Shown piece after piece: positions 48,246 to 59,331 of a DNA stretch of 64,000 nt. Within the stretch, counting starts at the first letter, position 1. Each line of letters begins with the position of its first letter. Source of the stretch: Ashinkailepas kermadecensis. Lineage: Eukaryota; Arthropoda; Thecostraca; Neolepadidae. The position numbers were made by a program, and so were the translations under genes. The stretch spans positions 1-64,000 of the forward strand of contig JAOTOM010003675.1 of NCBI GenBank assembly GCA_034440615.1, read 5' to 3'. Below the pieces are notes generated by a model that was given only the letters and a program-made list of their open reading frames with translations, did not search any database and was not told where the DNA came from.

Positions 48246-48966
48246 ACCTACATTTGTTTATATGTACATTTGATCTTGCTTACATTTGCCATAAGTACAT
48301 TTGCCATAAGTGCTTTTGTGCACAGCCACATCTGTGCTTACGTATGTTTGCCATACTCTCTTTTGTGCATGCGTACATTTGCTTACGTACATCTGCCACG
48401 CGTGCAATTGATCTTACCTGCATTAGGTTACGTAAATTTGCATTTGCATACTTTGCTCTAACGTACTTTTGCAACTACGTATATTTGCGTTTGCGTACCT
48501 TTACACATACCTGCATTTGTTATCATCGATTTTCGGTTTACGTACATTTGCATTGACGCACGTTTGCTCTTACGTACTTTTCTATTCACGTACATTTGCA
48601 CTTGCATACATTGTCTCATCCGTACATTTGCGCTTCCGTAAATTTGCGGTGACGTACATTTGCCCATGCATACATTTGCGCTTGAGTATTTTTGCGCTTA
48701 CGTACACTTGGACATACGTACATTTGCGCATACGTACATTTGCGGTTACGTACAATGGTGCCTACACACGTTTGGGCTTACGTGCAGTTGTGCATAAGTA
48801 CATTTGCGCTGAAGTACATTTGCGCTGAAGTACGTTTGCGCTGAAGTACATTTGCGCTGAAGTACATTTACGCTGAAGTACATTTGCGCTTACGTACATT
48901 TGCGCAAACGTACATTTGTTGAGGTACATTTGCCATACGGACATCTGTCCTCAGGTACATTTGTCA
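48246..48966. repeat. 16-bp minisatellite, inverted arm
   Basis: About 45 units of TTACGTACATTTGCGC, the exact reverse complement of the unit at 47,940-48,245. Orientation switches at about 48,246 around AACAAACTTACCTACATTTG. The interior includes a homogeneous stretch of GCTGAAGTACATTT units at 48,808-48,885. Confidence 0.93.
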
Positions 48967-49160
48967 TAAAATCCTGTGTGACGTCATCAGTCCACGGCGG
49001 GAGCCGACCGCAGCTCAATTACCCGCTCCATCTCCGGCAGCTGCCTAGCCGGCTGCCGGTGGGGCCGACTGTCAGTGGGGCCGGCTGCCGGTGGGGCCGG
49101 CTGCCCGTTCACATGCGGCTAGCATAGCATGCTGGGCGATGACTTGCACCCTCACCGCCG
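48967..49160. other. GC-rich spacer
   Basis: Includes a small CCGGCTGCCGGTGGGG repeat at 49,048-49,105. Confidence 0.6.
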
Positions 49161-49742
49161 TCAGCCACGCACGTCCGACCCCAGTTGGCAGTACCGCGCA
49201 CGTCCGACCCCAGTTGGCAGTACCGCGCACGTCCGACCCCAGTTGGCGGTACCGCACACGTCCGACCCCAGTTGGCAGTACCGCGCACGTCCGACCCCAG
49301 TTGGCAGTACCGCGCACGTCCGACCCCAGTTGGCAGTACCGCGCACGTCCGACCCCAGTTGGCAGTACCGCGCACGTCCGACCCCAGTTGGCAGTACCGC
49401 GCACGTCCCACCCCAGTTGGCAGTACCGCGCACGTCCGACCCCAGTTGGCAGTACCGCGCACGTCCGACCCCAGTTGGCAGTACCGCGCACGTCCGACCC
49501 CAGTTGGCAGTACCGCGCACGTCCCACCCCAGTTGGCAGTACCGCGCACGTCCGACCCCAGTTGGCAGTACCGCGCACGTCCGACCCCAGTTGGCAGTAC
49601 CGCGCACGTCCGACCCCAGTTGGCGGTACCGCGCACGTCCGACCCCAGTTGGCAGTACCGCGCACGTCCGACCCCAGTTGGCGGTACCGCACACGTCCGA
49701 CCCCAGTTGGCAGTACCGCGCACGTCCGACCCCAGTCGGCGG
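49161..49742. repeat. 29-bp minisatellite, 20 copies
   Basis: Very homogeneous units of 29 bp (core CGCGCACGTCCGACCCCAGT then TGGCAGTAC). Variants: CACACGTCC, GTCCCACC, GGCGGTACC. Frames open on both strands are artefacts. Confidence 0.97.
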
Positions 49743-51035
49743 TTCAGGTGGAAATCGTACAGCTTTGCACAGCACCTGAGCCCGCTTGATTTACGGCCAT
49801 TCGTACGGCGACACGCTGGCCGGGCAGGGAATACGGCCGCTCGTGCCTCGACAACCATTCGGCATAAGCGCTGGGCTGCTCGTTTCCTTTATTTATTTAT
49901 TATTCATGCAAAGTGAGCACAAATGCATAGCAAAGAGGATTGAATGGCCGTTGCAGTGGTAGGAGATGCCAAAGCGAAAATTGGTCTCTGGATGTGATGG
50001 ATTGCAAACATATTTTAAACACGCACCTTGGCTGGACCATCTGTGTGTGTCAGTGCGATTGTATAGCTAGTCAGCAGCGTTGTGTTCGATTCATTCAGCT
50101 GCAGCCCATTTACGCCATATAATCTTGATGGAGGAATTCGTCTTGCGACGAGTAGCATCGCTTCTATCAATTTGTGCTCAAATGCAAAATCGCTCTGAAT
50201 TTAAATATTCCGGATCACAGGGAGCTGAAAATTAAAACCCTCATCACGTGCTTGCTGGCAAATCCATCATGTTGCTTGGCCTCTCTTGCTTTGCACAGGC
50301 GGCATGCTTTCTGAAATGGAAAAAATAATATTTTCAACGAAATCCCCTAAACACACCATATGGATTTCGGATTTCGAGGTAAGGAAACTGACCAAAGTTG
50401 TCCCTCGCCCGCATGCGGCATCTTCCTACCAGTGGAGGTGGGGTACAACCTCCAGGCGTTTCCAGATGAAACGTGCTAGAGGCAAAATAAAAACGAGCGG
50501 ATCTGGTGGGACGAGTTATTGCGATTGACAACCGAATTTTGTACCTGTGTGTGAAAAGTGACCCAACCTAAAAGGGTAATCCGAAGAGGTCAACGACCTG
50601 ACACACAAAAATAAACGTGAAATCTTCAAAATGCCGCTAAGCCATCATATCGCAATTGGTAATTTTGTCCTCACAAAAGTTATATTTACAAATACTGCAT
50701 CATTTTTATTACAATCAACAACGATATAACGGGGACTGGGCTTACGGCCGCTGTAGGGGACTCACCAGTGAGCGGTAGGGTATTGCCACTGCAGTGTCTG
50801 AGCCAAATGTGATGCATTCATAGACAGGGGAAAATATGTCGCACATTGGAGCACAATACTAAACAATGTGGAAGCGAATGAGAAGCATACCCCCACCACG
50901 AACAACTCACTATGCTTGTGTTCGAGTTTTATGGGATAGGGCACTTCCGCCTCCTCAGGTCATTTCGTGCCGTGAAAAAGAAGAAACATGCTAATTTGCA
51001 TGACTCAGTATCTAAATATAAATCTTGAACCAGGG
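49743..51035. other. No recognisable gene (about 1.3 kb)
   Basis: Nothing identified beyond short frames. Confidence 0.45.
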
Positions 51036-51235
51036 CCCAGTTTCATCAATGTTACGATTTCACGATTTCACGATTCAGCAGCTTTTTTGTACTTGAATCG
51101 TGATTTCCAGTTTCATCAAAATAAATTCTACGATTTTCAAAAAAAAACACGCTTTCAAAAACACGCACACAATTCTACGATTTCACGACTCAAAAACTAC
51201 GAATCAACGAATGGCCAGTTTCATCAACACATAGT
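51036..51235. repeat. Short irregular repeat with CAGTTTCATCAA and TACGATTTCACGA words
   Basis: CAGTTTCATCAA occurs three times (about 51,038, 51,110 and 51,222) and TTTCACGA/CTACGATTT several times between. It resembles a small MITE-like or tandem unit, but ends are not defined. Confidence 0.55.
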
Positions 51236-51555
51236 GGTGGGAGAATTTCAACAAAATGACGGCATGCAAATGATGCTCAACATGACAAGCGTTACATTGT
51301 GATTTTGGCAATAAGTGAATAGGAGTAGAGGAGATAGGCCACCTAGGTTATTCTAGCATTACTTATTATTGACATCTCTTGTTATTAGTGTTCTTTGTTC
51401 TAGTTATAGTCTGTTATTGCAATTAATTGTTCATTGTCAGTTAATTGTTTCTGCTAAGTGTTATTGTTAGTGCATCATTATTAGCTTATGTCATGAATAT
51501 GCTGCAGCTAGGTGTTTGGGGTGATATGCCAGCCCACGATCATCACAGAAGGCAG
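51236..51555. other. No recognisable feature
   Basis: AT-rich, with TTATTGTTAGT-type words only. Confidence 0.45.
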
Positions 51556-51727
51556 GTGGAAACTAGTCTGATAAGAAATGGGTAATCGCCCCCAACAGTG
51601 AGGGAAGAGGAAAAGGAATGTTGTGTACCATGTTTGTTTTGCGGAGAACTAAATGGAAACTAGTCTGATAAGAAATGTGTAATCGCCCCCAACAGTGAGG
51701 GAAGAGGAAAAGGAATGTTGTGTACTT
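51556..51727. repeat. Direct duplication, offset about 97 bp
   Basis: GGAAACTAGTCTGATAAGAA plus the following TCGCCCCCAACAGTGAGGG and GGAATGTTGTGTAC occur twice (51,557 and 51,655). Confidence 0.92.
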
Positions 51728-52510
51728 GGCATTAATCGTGAAGTGTTTTTTTTCGGAGTCCATGATATTACTGACATTGTAGGAGTATGTGTGTAACTGT
51801 AAGATGGGTGCTGCATGATGGGCATGAAGGCCAATGTGAAGGAAAATAGATAAATCGATGTGTGAGGTAGGTATGTTCTATACGAAGCCGCGATGGGACA
51901 TTTTCTTCGTGGCGGTTTATTTTAAATGATGGCTTTCAGGCATCGACGACTGATTTGATGATCGCAATGGTGTATGGTTTACATTTTGTGTTCAGTTTCT
52001 ATTATACAAAATCCGAATGCTCCGTTGCATTGATGATTGGATGGCTTCAAAATGCTATGGAATTTCTGTGATATCCGGTAGCGGTAACGATTATTTTGCA
52101 AGTTTCTCTGCTTATTCGTTTCCTGGGATGTCACAGTGACTTGGCACCCACAGGAAGCGGACTTTCATGCTCATCAGATGAAGTGGTTCAAGTGTTTTAT
52201 AAATGGAAATATGGCAATGGTGCGAAAAAGAAAGTGAAGAGAGTGATTGGAGAATAGATTTGGAGTCGAAACAGATGACGGCACTTCACATAGGGTGATG
52301 GAGTGAATGATTGCGGATAAAGCAATGAAAATGGCATATAGTTCAGCTATGAACATGGACGTTCCGTTTGGCAAACGAAGTTGGTTATGTGTGTACCGAA
52401 TACAATGGCATTTCCTGTGAGGGTGGCGTCTTTAGAAACATCGGGACAAACAAAAAGAGCATTGCGACAATAAGAACGTATCTCGTAAAATTTTCGTTTC
52501 ACATATTTTG
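51728..52510 (-). pseudogene. Non-LTR retrotransposon remnant: RNase H domain and Cys/His tail
   Basis: Read on the minus strand, about 52,460 gives DVSKDATLTGNAIVF, then RLPNGTSMFIAELYAIFIAL (about 52,380-52,320), the N-terminal strands and Glu-bearing helix of an RNase H. Next, at about 52,170-52,105, is VRFLWVPSHCDIPGNE followed by a TAA in place of a codon, then AEKLAK. This is the W-V-P-S-H...G-N-E motif. Farther on, about 51,925-51,785, come RLRIEHTYLTH and PSCPSCSTHLTVTHILL with a Cys-x2-Cys...His...Cys pattern, typical of the tail of Jockey/I-group pol proteins. No reverse transcriptase is attached. In-frame stops show it is dead. Clade not resolved. Confidence 0.85.
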
Positions 52511-52547
52511 GATAAAGCTGTGATTTGGAGTTGTGGTCGGATAAAAA

Positions 52548-52645
52548 TGTACCCTATTTATTTATTTATTTATTTCAAGGTACATGCCCTCCACGCACAG
52601 TGGCTATTATGGCAATCTGTAATCTTCGGCAATCTGCACGGTAGT
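52548..52645 (-). mobile_element. Probable retroelement 3' tail (AATAAA-type)
   Basis: On the minus strand GGGCATGTACCTTGAAATAA runs into an AATAAATAAATAAAT tail. This resembles the 3' end of a LINE or SINE lying upstream of the RNase H remnant. The body of that element was not recognised. Confidence 0.45.
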
Positions 52646-53069
52646 GAAGTTGGTAGACGAAGAGCAATAATGTGCGGCATAGGGCTATCAAATTTTTAAG
52701 AAAATGTTTTGATAACGCCGGTTATGATACATTTATTATTTTAACATTACTTGTTATGCTACATTACCCAACTCCAACTCCCTTTTTGGGTCTTATTTTC
52801 CTCCAAATTGAGAAGCATGTAATTGAAGAGGAAATTAGTGGTCGCATCACTTTAACCACCCTCATGAACATTGCACTGGAAAAATAAATTCCAAAAAATT
52901 ATGATATACCTTAAGCTGAAAATCTACCCACCTAGATAGTAGGTCACTGCAACCTAGCTGCGGTGACGTTAACGGTGCATGTCAGTCGCTTGAAAACCGT
53001 CCTGAGTGACAGGTCACCAGAGTGAATGGGCGGACGTCACTAGTTCCAGTGCCATCGACGAGGCCGTCG
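52646..53069. other. No recognisable feature
   Basis: A 71-codon plus-strand frame (52,672-52,887) is not recognised. Confidence 0.4.
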
Positions 53070-53180
53070 GCGGGCCATCGGCGGGACCATCGGCGGGGCC
53101 ATTGGCGGGGCCATCGGCGGGGCCATCGGCGGGGCCATCGGCGGGGCCATCGGCGGGGCCATCGGCTGGGCCATTGGCGC
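53070..53180. repeat. 12-bp tandem repeat, 9 copies
   Basis: CCATCGGCGGGG units. A multiple of three, giving Gly-Pro-Ser-Ala in one frame (53,006-53,416) and Pro-Met-Ala on the minus strand. Confidence 0.96.
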
Positions 53181-54471
53181 TCCCGCTCCGATCGCAGCTC
53201 GCAGTTTTACTCTTTTTACTGCATGTCCATTTTCATCTGACATGGGAGGAATTCACCATTGGAGGGACAAAATGTAACATTGGGGTGAGGGCACATGCTC
53301 CTCCAAAGTTATATAAAAGAACACTTTTGCTTATCTCGTGTGAAAGGAACAACTTGCGGGAAAGAATAAATATATTTCGCAAGGTTCTAAAAACCCATTT
53401 GCAGCTTAAGTTTTGATGTTACATTGTTCATTATGAAGCTGCATTTCTTGTAATTGCATCCGATGCGATACAACGGTGGTGTATTTGTTTGATATGGTGC
53501 ATACATGCAGTTCAAAGCATAATAATCAAACTGGTTGCAAAATGTTCCTAAAATCACCAGCAATTCTGGATGAATGACTCGATGTCATCCCATATAACAT
53601 TTAGCATGTTATCACACAGCATTCAGAAGAAAAAAAATTCCACGTTTTTTATTTGGTGTAATCAAACAGCTTACATAAAACAAATGTGTTAATATCTCTT
53701 TAAAAAATAAGTTGTATTCTTCTTCAAGAATAAGTTTTAATTTGAGCAAACACCAAATTAATATTGTGCTTTTCGTTTGTTCATGTAGCATTTGGATAGC
53801 ATAATGATGCTTCAATTGACCTTGCATGCTCACGGCGCTTACAAACTAAAAACATGCCATCACTTTACATGATGTGTGCAAGCAAAGCACCTTAACACGG
53901 ATCTCAGAAAGAACTGAAGCTAAAAGCACAAAATTTGGTGCATATATTATGGCTTAGTGAACTCGCTTCAGTATGAACATGGCCGTTGGTCAATGCTTTT
54001 AGGGTGAAATGTGTTAATGATGTCCAATAGTGTCCGGACGTGACAGTGCCAGCAAACATTTATACTTTGTGGTATGACATTCAGATTAGAGCATAGCACG
54101 AACTGGATATCCGTGCGGACATCCGCTTGGTAGTGCAACAGTTAGATGTCGACAGCGGATCGGGTAGGATCGGATCGGATAGAGGTTGGTGAAAAGAAAC
54201 GGCAAATATTGACTTGATAACATTTAATATATCAGTTCATGATAAAAGTTCAGTTGCCAAAAAGGTGCACGGGCAAAACAGCGAATAGTTGAAGGAAAAC
54301 AACCATCGCCTTCGATTTAGCCCGAAGGAAAATAATTGGCACACCGGCATGTATTCTGTCCGCAGTACACATTTTGTGATGTTTTCCAATGCTTGATTAG
54401 TGTTATGGAGCATAGCACGTGCTGGATATCCGTGCTGTGCACCATGTCACGTCAGTTTATGTTGCCGGCCG
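53181..54471. other. No recognisable gene (about 1.3 kb)
   Basis: AT-rich. GGATCGG words near 54,155-54,180. The frame at 53,181-53,416 ends in INIFRKVLKTHLQLKF, which faintly resembles a LINE C-terminus but is too weak to call. TATGGAGCATAGCACGTGCTGGATATCCGTG at 54,404 has a partial copy at 54,093. Confidence 0.4.
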
Positions 54472-55618
54472 CGCCTCACCACCCTCCGCCAGTGCCGTTC
54501 ACAGTCGAGTGGGCCGCGGCCGCGCCTCACCACCCTCCGCCAGTGTCGTTCACAGCCGAGTGGGCCGCGGCCGCGCCTCACCACCCTCCGCCAGTGTCGT
54601 TCACAGCCGAGTGGGCCGCGGCCGCGCCTCACCACCCTCCGCCAGTGTCGTTCACAGCCGAGTGGGCCGCGGCCGCGCCTCACCACCCTCCGCCAGTGTC
54701 GTTCACAGCCGAGTGGGCCGCGGCCGCGCCTCACCACCCTCCGCCAGTGTCGTTCACAGCCGAGTGGGCCGCGGCCGCGCCTCACCACCCTCCGCCAGTG
54801 TCGTTCACAGCCGAGTGGGCCGCGGCCGCGCCTCACCACCCTCCGCCAGTGTCGTTCACAGCCGAGTGGGCCGCGGCCGCGCCTCACCACCCTCCGCCAG
54901 TGTCGTTCACAGCCGAGTGGGCCGCGGCCGCGCCTCACCACCCTCCGCCAGTGTCGTTCACAGCCGAGTGGGCCGCGGCCGCGCCTCACCACCCTCCGCC
55001 AGTGTCGTTCACAGCCGAGTGGGCCGCGACCGCGCCTCACCACCCTCCGCCAGTGTCGTTCACAGCCGAGTGGGCCGCGGCCGCGCCTCACCACCCTCCG
55101 CCAGTGTCGTTCACAGCCGAGTGGGCCGCGGCCGCGCCTCACCACCCTCCGCCAGTGTCGTTCACAGCCGAGTGGGCCGCGGCCGCGCCTCACCACCCTC
55201 CGCCAGTGTCGTTCACAGCCGAGTGGGCCGCGGCCGCGCCTCACCACCCTCCGCCAGTGTCGTTCACAGCCGAGTGGGCCGCGGCCGCGCCTCACCACCC
55301 TCCGCCAGTGTCGTTCACAGCCGAGTGGGCCGCGGCCGCGCCTCACCACCCTCCGCCAGTGTCGTTCACAGCCGAGTGGGCCGCGACCACGCCTCACCAC
55401 CCTCCGCCAGTGTCGTTCACAGCCGAGTGGGCCGCGGCCGCGCGTCACCACCCTCCGCCAGTGTCGTTCACAGCCGAGTGGGCCTGGTGCGCGGCCGGCG
55501 CTGCTCCACTCCACCACCCTCCGCCAGTGTCGTTCACAGCCGAGTGGGCCGGCGGCCGCGCCTCACCACCCTCCGCCAGTGTCGTTCACAGCCGAGTGGG
55601 CCGCGACTGCTGGAGCAC
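54472..55618. repeat. 51-bp minisatellite, 22 copies, with a NotI site in nearly every unit
   Basis: Extremely homogeneous 51-bp units (core GTGGGCCGCGGCCGCGCCTC, then ACCACCCTCCGCCAGTGTCG and TTCACAGCCGA). GCGGCCGC is present in almost all units, with GCGACCGCG and GCGACCACG exceptions. 51 equals 3 x 17, so all three plus frames (up to 526 codons) and one minus frame stay open. This is structural and not evidence of coding. Very CpG-rich. Confidence 0.97.
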
Positions 55619-55890
55619 CAGTCGCTCGGCCGTGGTCAGCGCGGCCGGGCGTGTTCCACTCTGCTCCACTCCACTGCTCCACTCCACTGGGCCGTGGTGA
55701 GCGCGGCCGGGCGTGTTCCACTCTGCTCCACTCCACTGCTCCACTCCACTGGGCCGTGGTCAGCGCGGCCGGGCGTGTTCCACTCTGCTCCACTCCACTG
55801 GGCCGTGGTCAGCGCGGCCGGTCGTGTTCCACTCTGCTCCACTCCACTGGGCCGTGGTCAGCGCGGCCGGGCCGGCCGTGTTTTGCCGCG
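55619..55890. repeat. 47-62-bp minisatellite, about 5 copies
   Basis: GGCCGTGGTCAGCGCGGCCG followed by GGCGTGTTCCACTCTGCTCC with one or two ACTCCACTG blocks, which accounts for the two unit lengths. Abuts the 51-bp array. Confidence 0.93.
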
Positions 55891-56029
55891 CCGCCGGACG
55901 TGTCCAGTGAGCGATGGCCTGTGACGATCCCCAGCCAATCAGCCGCTGCTGTGTGTCCGTGTCAGTCGTCAGTCCGGTAAACAGCGGCCGCCACCACAGG
56001 CCAACACCAGACGCCACCATAGACGACAG

Positions 56030-57298
56030 CCGGCCGGCAGCCAACTGAGAGGCACACCGCCGGCCAGCAGCCAACTGAGAGGCCCACCGCCGGCCACCAC
56101 AGACACCACTGAGGCGGACCGCCGACCACCACAGACACCACTGAGGCGGACCGCCGGCCACCACAGACACCACTGAGGCGGACCGCCGACCGCCACAGAC
56201 ACCACTGAGGCGGACCGCCGGCCACCACAGGCCAACACCAGACGCCATCAGAGACGACAGCCGACCGGCAGCCAACTGAGAGGCACACCGCCGGCCACCA
56301 CAGACACCACTGAGGCGGACCGCCGGCCACCGCAGGCACCACTGAGGGGGACCGCCGGCCACCACAGACACCACTGAGGCGGACCGCCGACCGCCACAGA
56401 CACCACTGAGGCGGACCGCCGACCACCACACACACCACTGAGGAACACCGCCGGCCACCACAGGCACCACTGAGGCGGACCGCCGACCACCGCAGACACC
56501 ACAGACACCACTGAGGCGGACCGCCGGCCACCGCAGGCACCACTGAGGCGGACCGCCGACCACCACAGACACCACTGAGGCGGACCGCCGGCCACCACAG
56601 ACACCACTGAGGCGGACCGCCGGCCACCACAGACACCACTGAGACACGCCGCCGGCCACCACAGACACCACTGAGGCACACCGCCGGCCACCGCAGGCAC
56701 CACTGAGGCGGACCGCCGACCACCACAGACACCACTGAGGGGGACCGCCGGCCACCACAGACACCACTGAGACGGACCGCCGGCCACCGCAGGCACCACT
56801 GAGGCGGACCGCCGGCCACCGCAGGCACCACTGAGGCGGACCGCCGACCACCACAGACACCACTGAGGCGGACCGCCGACCACCACAGGCACCACTGAGG
56901 CGGACCGCCGGCCACCACAGACACCACTGAGGCGGACCGCCGGCCACCACAGACACCACTGAGGCGGACCGCCGGCCACCGCAGGCACCACTGAGGCGGA
57001 CCGCCGGCCACCACAGACACCACTGAGGCGGACCGCCGACCACCGCAGACACCACTGAAGCGGACCGCCGACCGCCACAGACACCACTGAGGCGGACCGC
57101 CGACCACCGCAGGCACCACTGAGGCGGACCGCCGGCCACCGCAGGCACCACTGAGGCGGACCGCCGACCACCGCAGACACCACTGAGGGGGACCGCCGGC
57201 CGACCACCACAGACACCACTGAGGCGGACCGCCGACCACCGCAGACACCACTGAGGGGGACCGCCGGCCACCACAGGCACCACTGAGGCGGACCAGTG
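56030..57298. repeat. 33-bp minisatellite, about 36 copies
   Basis: Core CACCACTGAGGCGGACCGCC then GGCCACCACAGA, with GGCCACCGCAGG and GACCACC variants. The left edge (56,030-56,100 and 56,265-56,290) has a different GGCAGCCAACTGAGAGGC unit type embedded twice. 33 is a multiple of three, so a 507-codon minus frame is open as an artefact. Confidence 0.96.
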
Positions 57299-57408
57299 GA
57301 GTCCACCGGACTGATACCCAAATACATGACGTATTATTTTTTGGTGAGCTAGTACTCGTTATGGATGTATGGCAGAGTGATGGCAGTATATGAGCATAAA
57401 TTAGGTAT
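57299..57408. other. Unique spacer
   Basis: Nothing identified. Confidence 0.5.

Positions 57409-57502
<94 letters not shown>
57409..57502. repeat. (TA)n microsatellite at the LINE 3' side
   Basis: TA tract with TATTTATATA interruptions, directly adjoining the 3' untranslated end of the minus-strand LINE. Confidence 0.96.
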
Positions 57503-57505
<3 letters not shown>

Positions 57506-57601
57506 ACATAAAGACATAAAAGATCAGTGCAACTATGGGCCACAAGGGCCTTTTTTGGTTGCACTTTGGACACTGAACCAGTTGCCCACCAAATCTGTTG
57601 A

Positions 57602-58726
57602 TCAAACCTTCCTGGAATACAGAAAAACAAGCCACCTATTCTTATAATGATTGTCAATGCCGTTTTTAAAGATGTTCAGTGTGTTGCTACTGACAATGGT
57701 TCCTGGCAGCTGGTTCCAGTGTTCTACTACCCTGTTGGTGAAGAAAGACTGTCTTAACCTTGTCCTGCTGTGATTAACTTTAATTTTGAATTGATGACCT
57801 CTAATTGCATCATTTCTGTTAAATTCAAACATTTCCCTGAGATATCCCTGTTCCTGACCATGAACAAATTTAAAAACCTCGATGAGATCTCCTCTCAGCC
57901 TTCTATATCTAAGTGAAAACATGTTCAATTTCTTCAATCTTTCCTCATATGCCAGGTTGCCTATACCATTAACCATTTTTGTTGCCCTCTTTTGTACTCT
58001 CTCTAAAAGCCAACAATCTTTCTCATAACTAGGGGACCAAGCTTGGACACAGTATTCCAAATGTGGCCTGACATATGCACAGTAAAGCTTCCTGATGACC
58101 TCCTCACTTTTGTATGACACGTTCCTCTGTATTGCCCTAAGCATTCCTAGTGCCTTCTTCCTGGCTTCTTTGGTCTGTTCTGATGCCCCCAATTGTGTGT
58201 TCAAAATAACACCTAAGTCCTTCTCCTGCTGAGTCACAGATAGTACTTGGCCACCCATCAAGTATGGAGCCTTCGTATGCTGCTTACCTACATACATGAC
58301 TTTGCACTTATCAAAATTAAACTTCATTTGCCATTTTTCGGACCACTTCACAAGCTCGTCTAAGTCTTTCTGCAGCAAAACCTGCTCATTGTGCCCTGTT
58401 ATTGCCCTAAAGATCTTCAAATCATCCGCAAATTTCAAAACCTTACTGCTTAGGCCACCATTTGTACCATTTAGCATCACTCTCTGCTGTCTATCTGAAA
58501 GCCACAACTCTATCCATTTTAGGATGATGCCAGCAATACCATGGACCTGAAGCTGCATCATTAACCGTTTATGGGGTACCTTGTCAAAGGCCTTACTAAA
58601 GTCAAGATATGCTACATCAACCTGATTTCCCTGATCAAATTGTTCTGTAGCAAAATTCAAAAAGTCCAAGAGATTTGTGAGACACGATCGCCCTTTTCTA
58701 AACCCAAGTTGAGTATCTTGAATCAA
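57602..58726 (-). pseudogene. LINE reverse transcriptase and C-terminal domain
   Basis: Begins IQDTQLGFRKGRSCLTNLLD, has YLDFSKAFDKVPH (catalytic Asp of block A, about residues 37-47) and KVLKFADDLKIFR (the A-D-D block C, about residues 93-105). Between NGT and SSKVLKFADD about 30 residues are lacking, removing the S-G-V-P-Q-G-S block B. The C-terminal part (YVRPHLEYCVQAWSP, RRLRGDLIEVFKF, LRQSFFTNRVVEHWNQLP) is complete to TAG/stop at 57,602. Without block B it could not polymerise. Confidence 0.95.
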
Positions 58727-58750
58727 TCCTGCTGCCTTGTTTGGCTTGAA

Positions 58751-59200
58751 TCAATCAGGTCCTGCTGCCTTGTTTGCCTTTATTTTTCTGATATAATTGA
58801 AAACAACATCACTATCAATGAAATCAATATCGTGCATCTGATCACCTGTCACTGAACTGTGGTTCACGGTTGGCAGATTAGTCACATCCTCCACTGTAAA
58901 CACTGATTTAAACTGCTTGCTCAGCTCCTCAACCATCTCACCATCCTCACTGAATATAGTCCCATTTACTTCCAGTGGACCAATTGTGCTTGAAACTTTA
59001 CTTAGCTTGTAGAAACTAAAGAACGTTTTACTGTCCCCATTACAGCTCCTAGCCAAATCCAATTCTTTTGCTCGCTTTGCTGCTCTGGTTTTCTGCTTCA
59101 CAGTATCTCTAGCTTTTTGATACGACCTTGGATTTACAATATTTGAAGCTTTCTTAAATACTCTGAATGCATTTTTCTTAGCCTTAATTGCTTTCATCAA
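58751..59200 (-). pseudogene. LINE linker and start of reverse transcriptase
   Basis: Basic linker (KAIKAKKNAFRVFKKASN, KQKTRAAKRAKELD), then GDSKTFFSFYKLSK and VNGTIFSEDGEMVEELSKQF, ending in IRKIKANKAAGPD, the usual lead into the first reverse transcriptase block. The next roughly 100 residues expected here (through the N-Y-R-P block) are missing. The 59,200-59,332 gap before this part is the same protein with a frameshift. Confidence 0.85.
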
Positions 59201-59331
59201 ATCTGGTGTAAGCCATGCTGGCTTTCCTACCCTTCTTTTGCGCCTTTTCTTTTGGGGACATGTCTAATCTGAATTTCCCTCAAGTAAAATTTAAACTTTT
59301 CCCACATTTCACAGGCATTTAAATCAAAAAA

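Noticed and set aside
53181..53416. LINE C-terminal domain on the plus strand (INIFRKVLKTHL)
   Set aside because: Resemblance limited to a few residues, with no supporting reverse transcriptase blocks nearby.
54336..55980. Very long overlapping open frames (454-526 codons) with Ala/Pro/His repeats
   Set aside because: The 51-bp unit is a multiple of three without stops in any plus frame, so all frames stay open. Unit variants are not biased to preserve one reading.
55760..57327. 507-codon and similar minus-strand frames
   Set aside because: The 33-bp array is a multiple of three. Repeat artefact.
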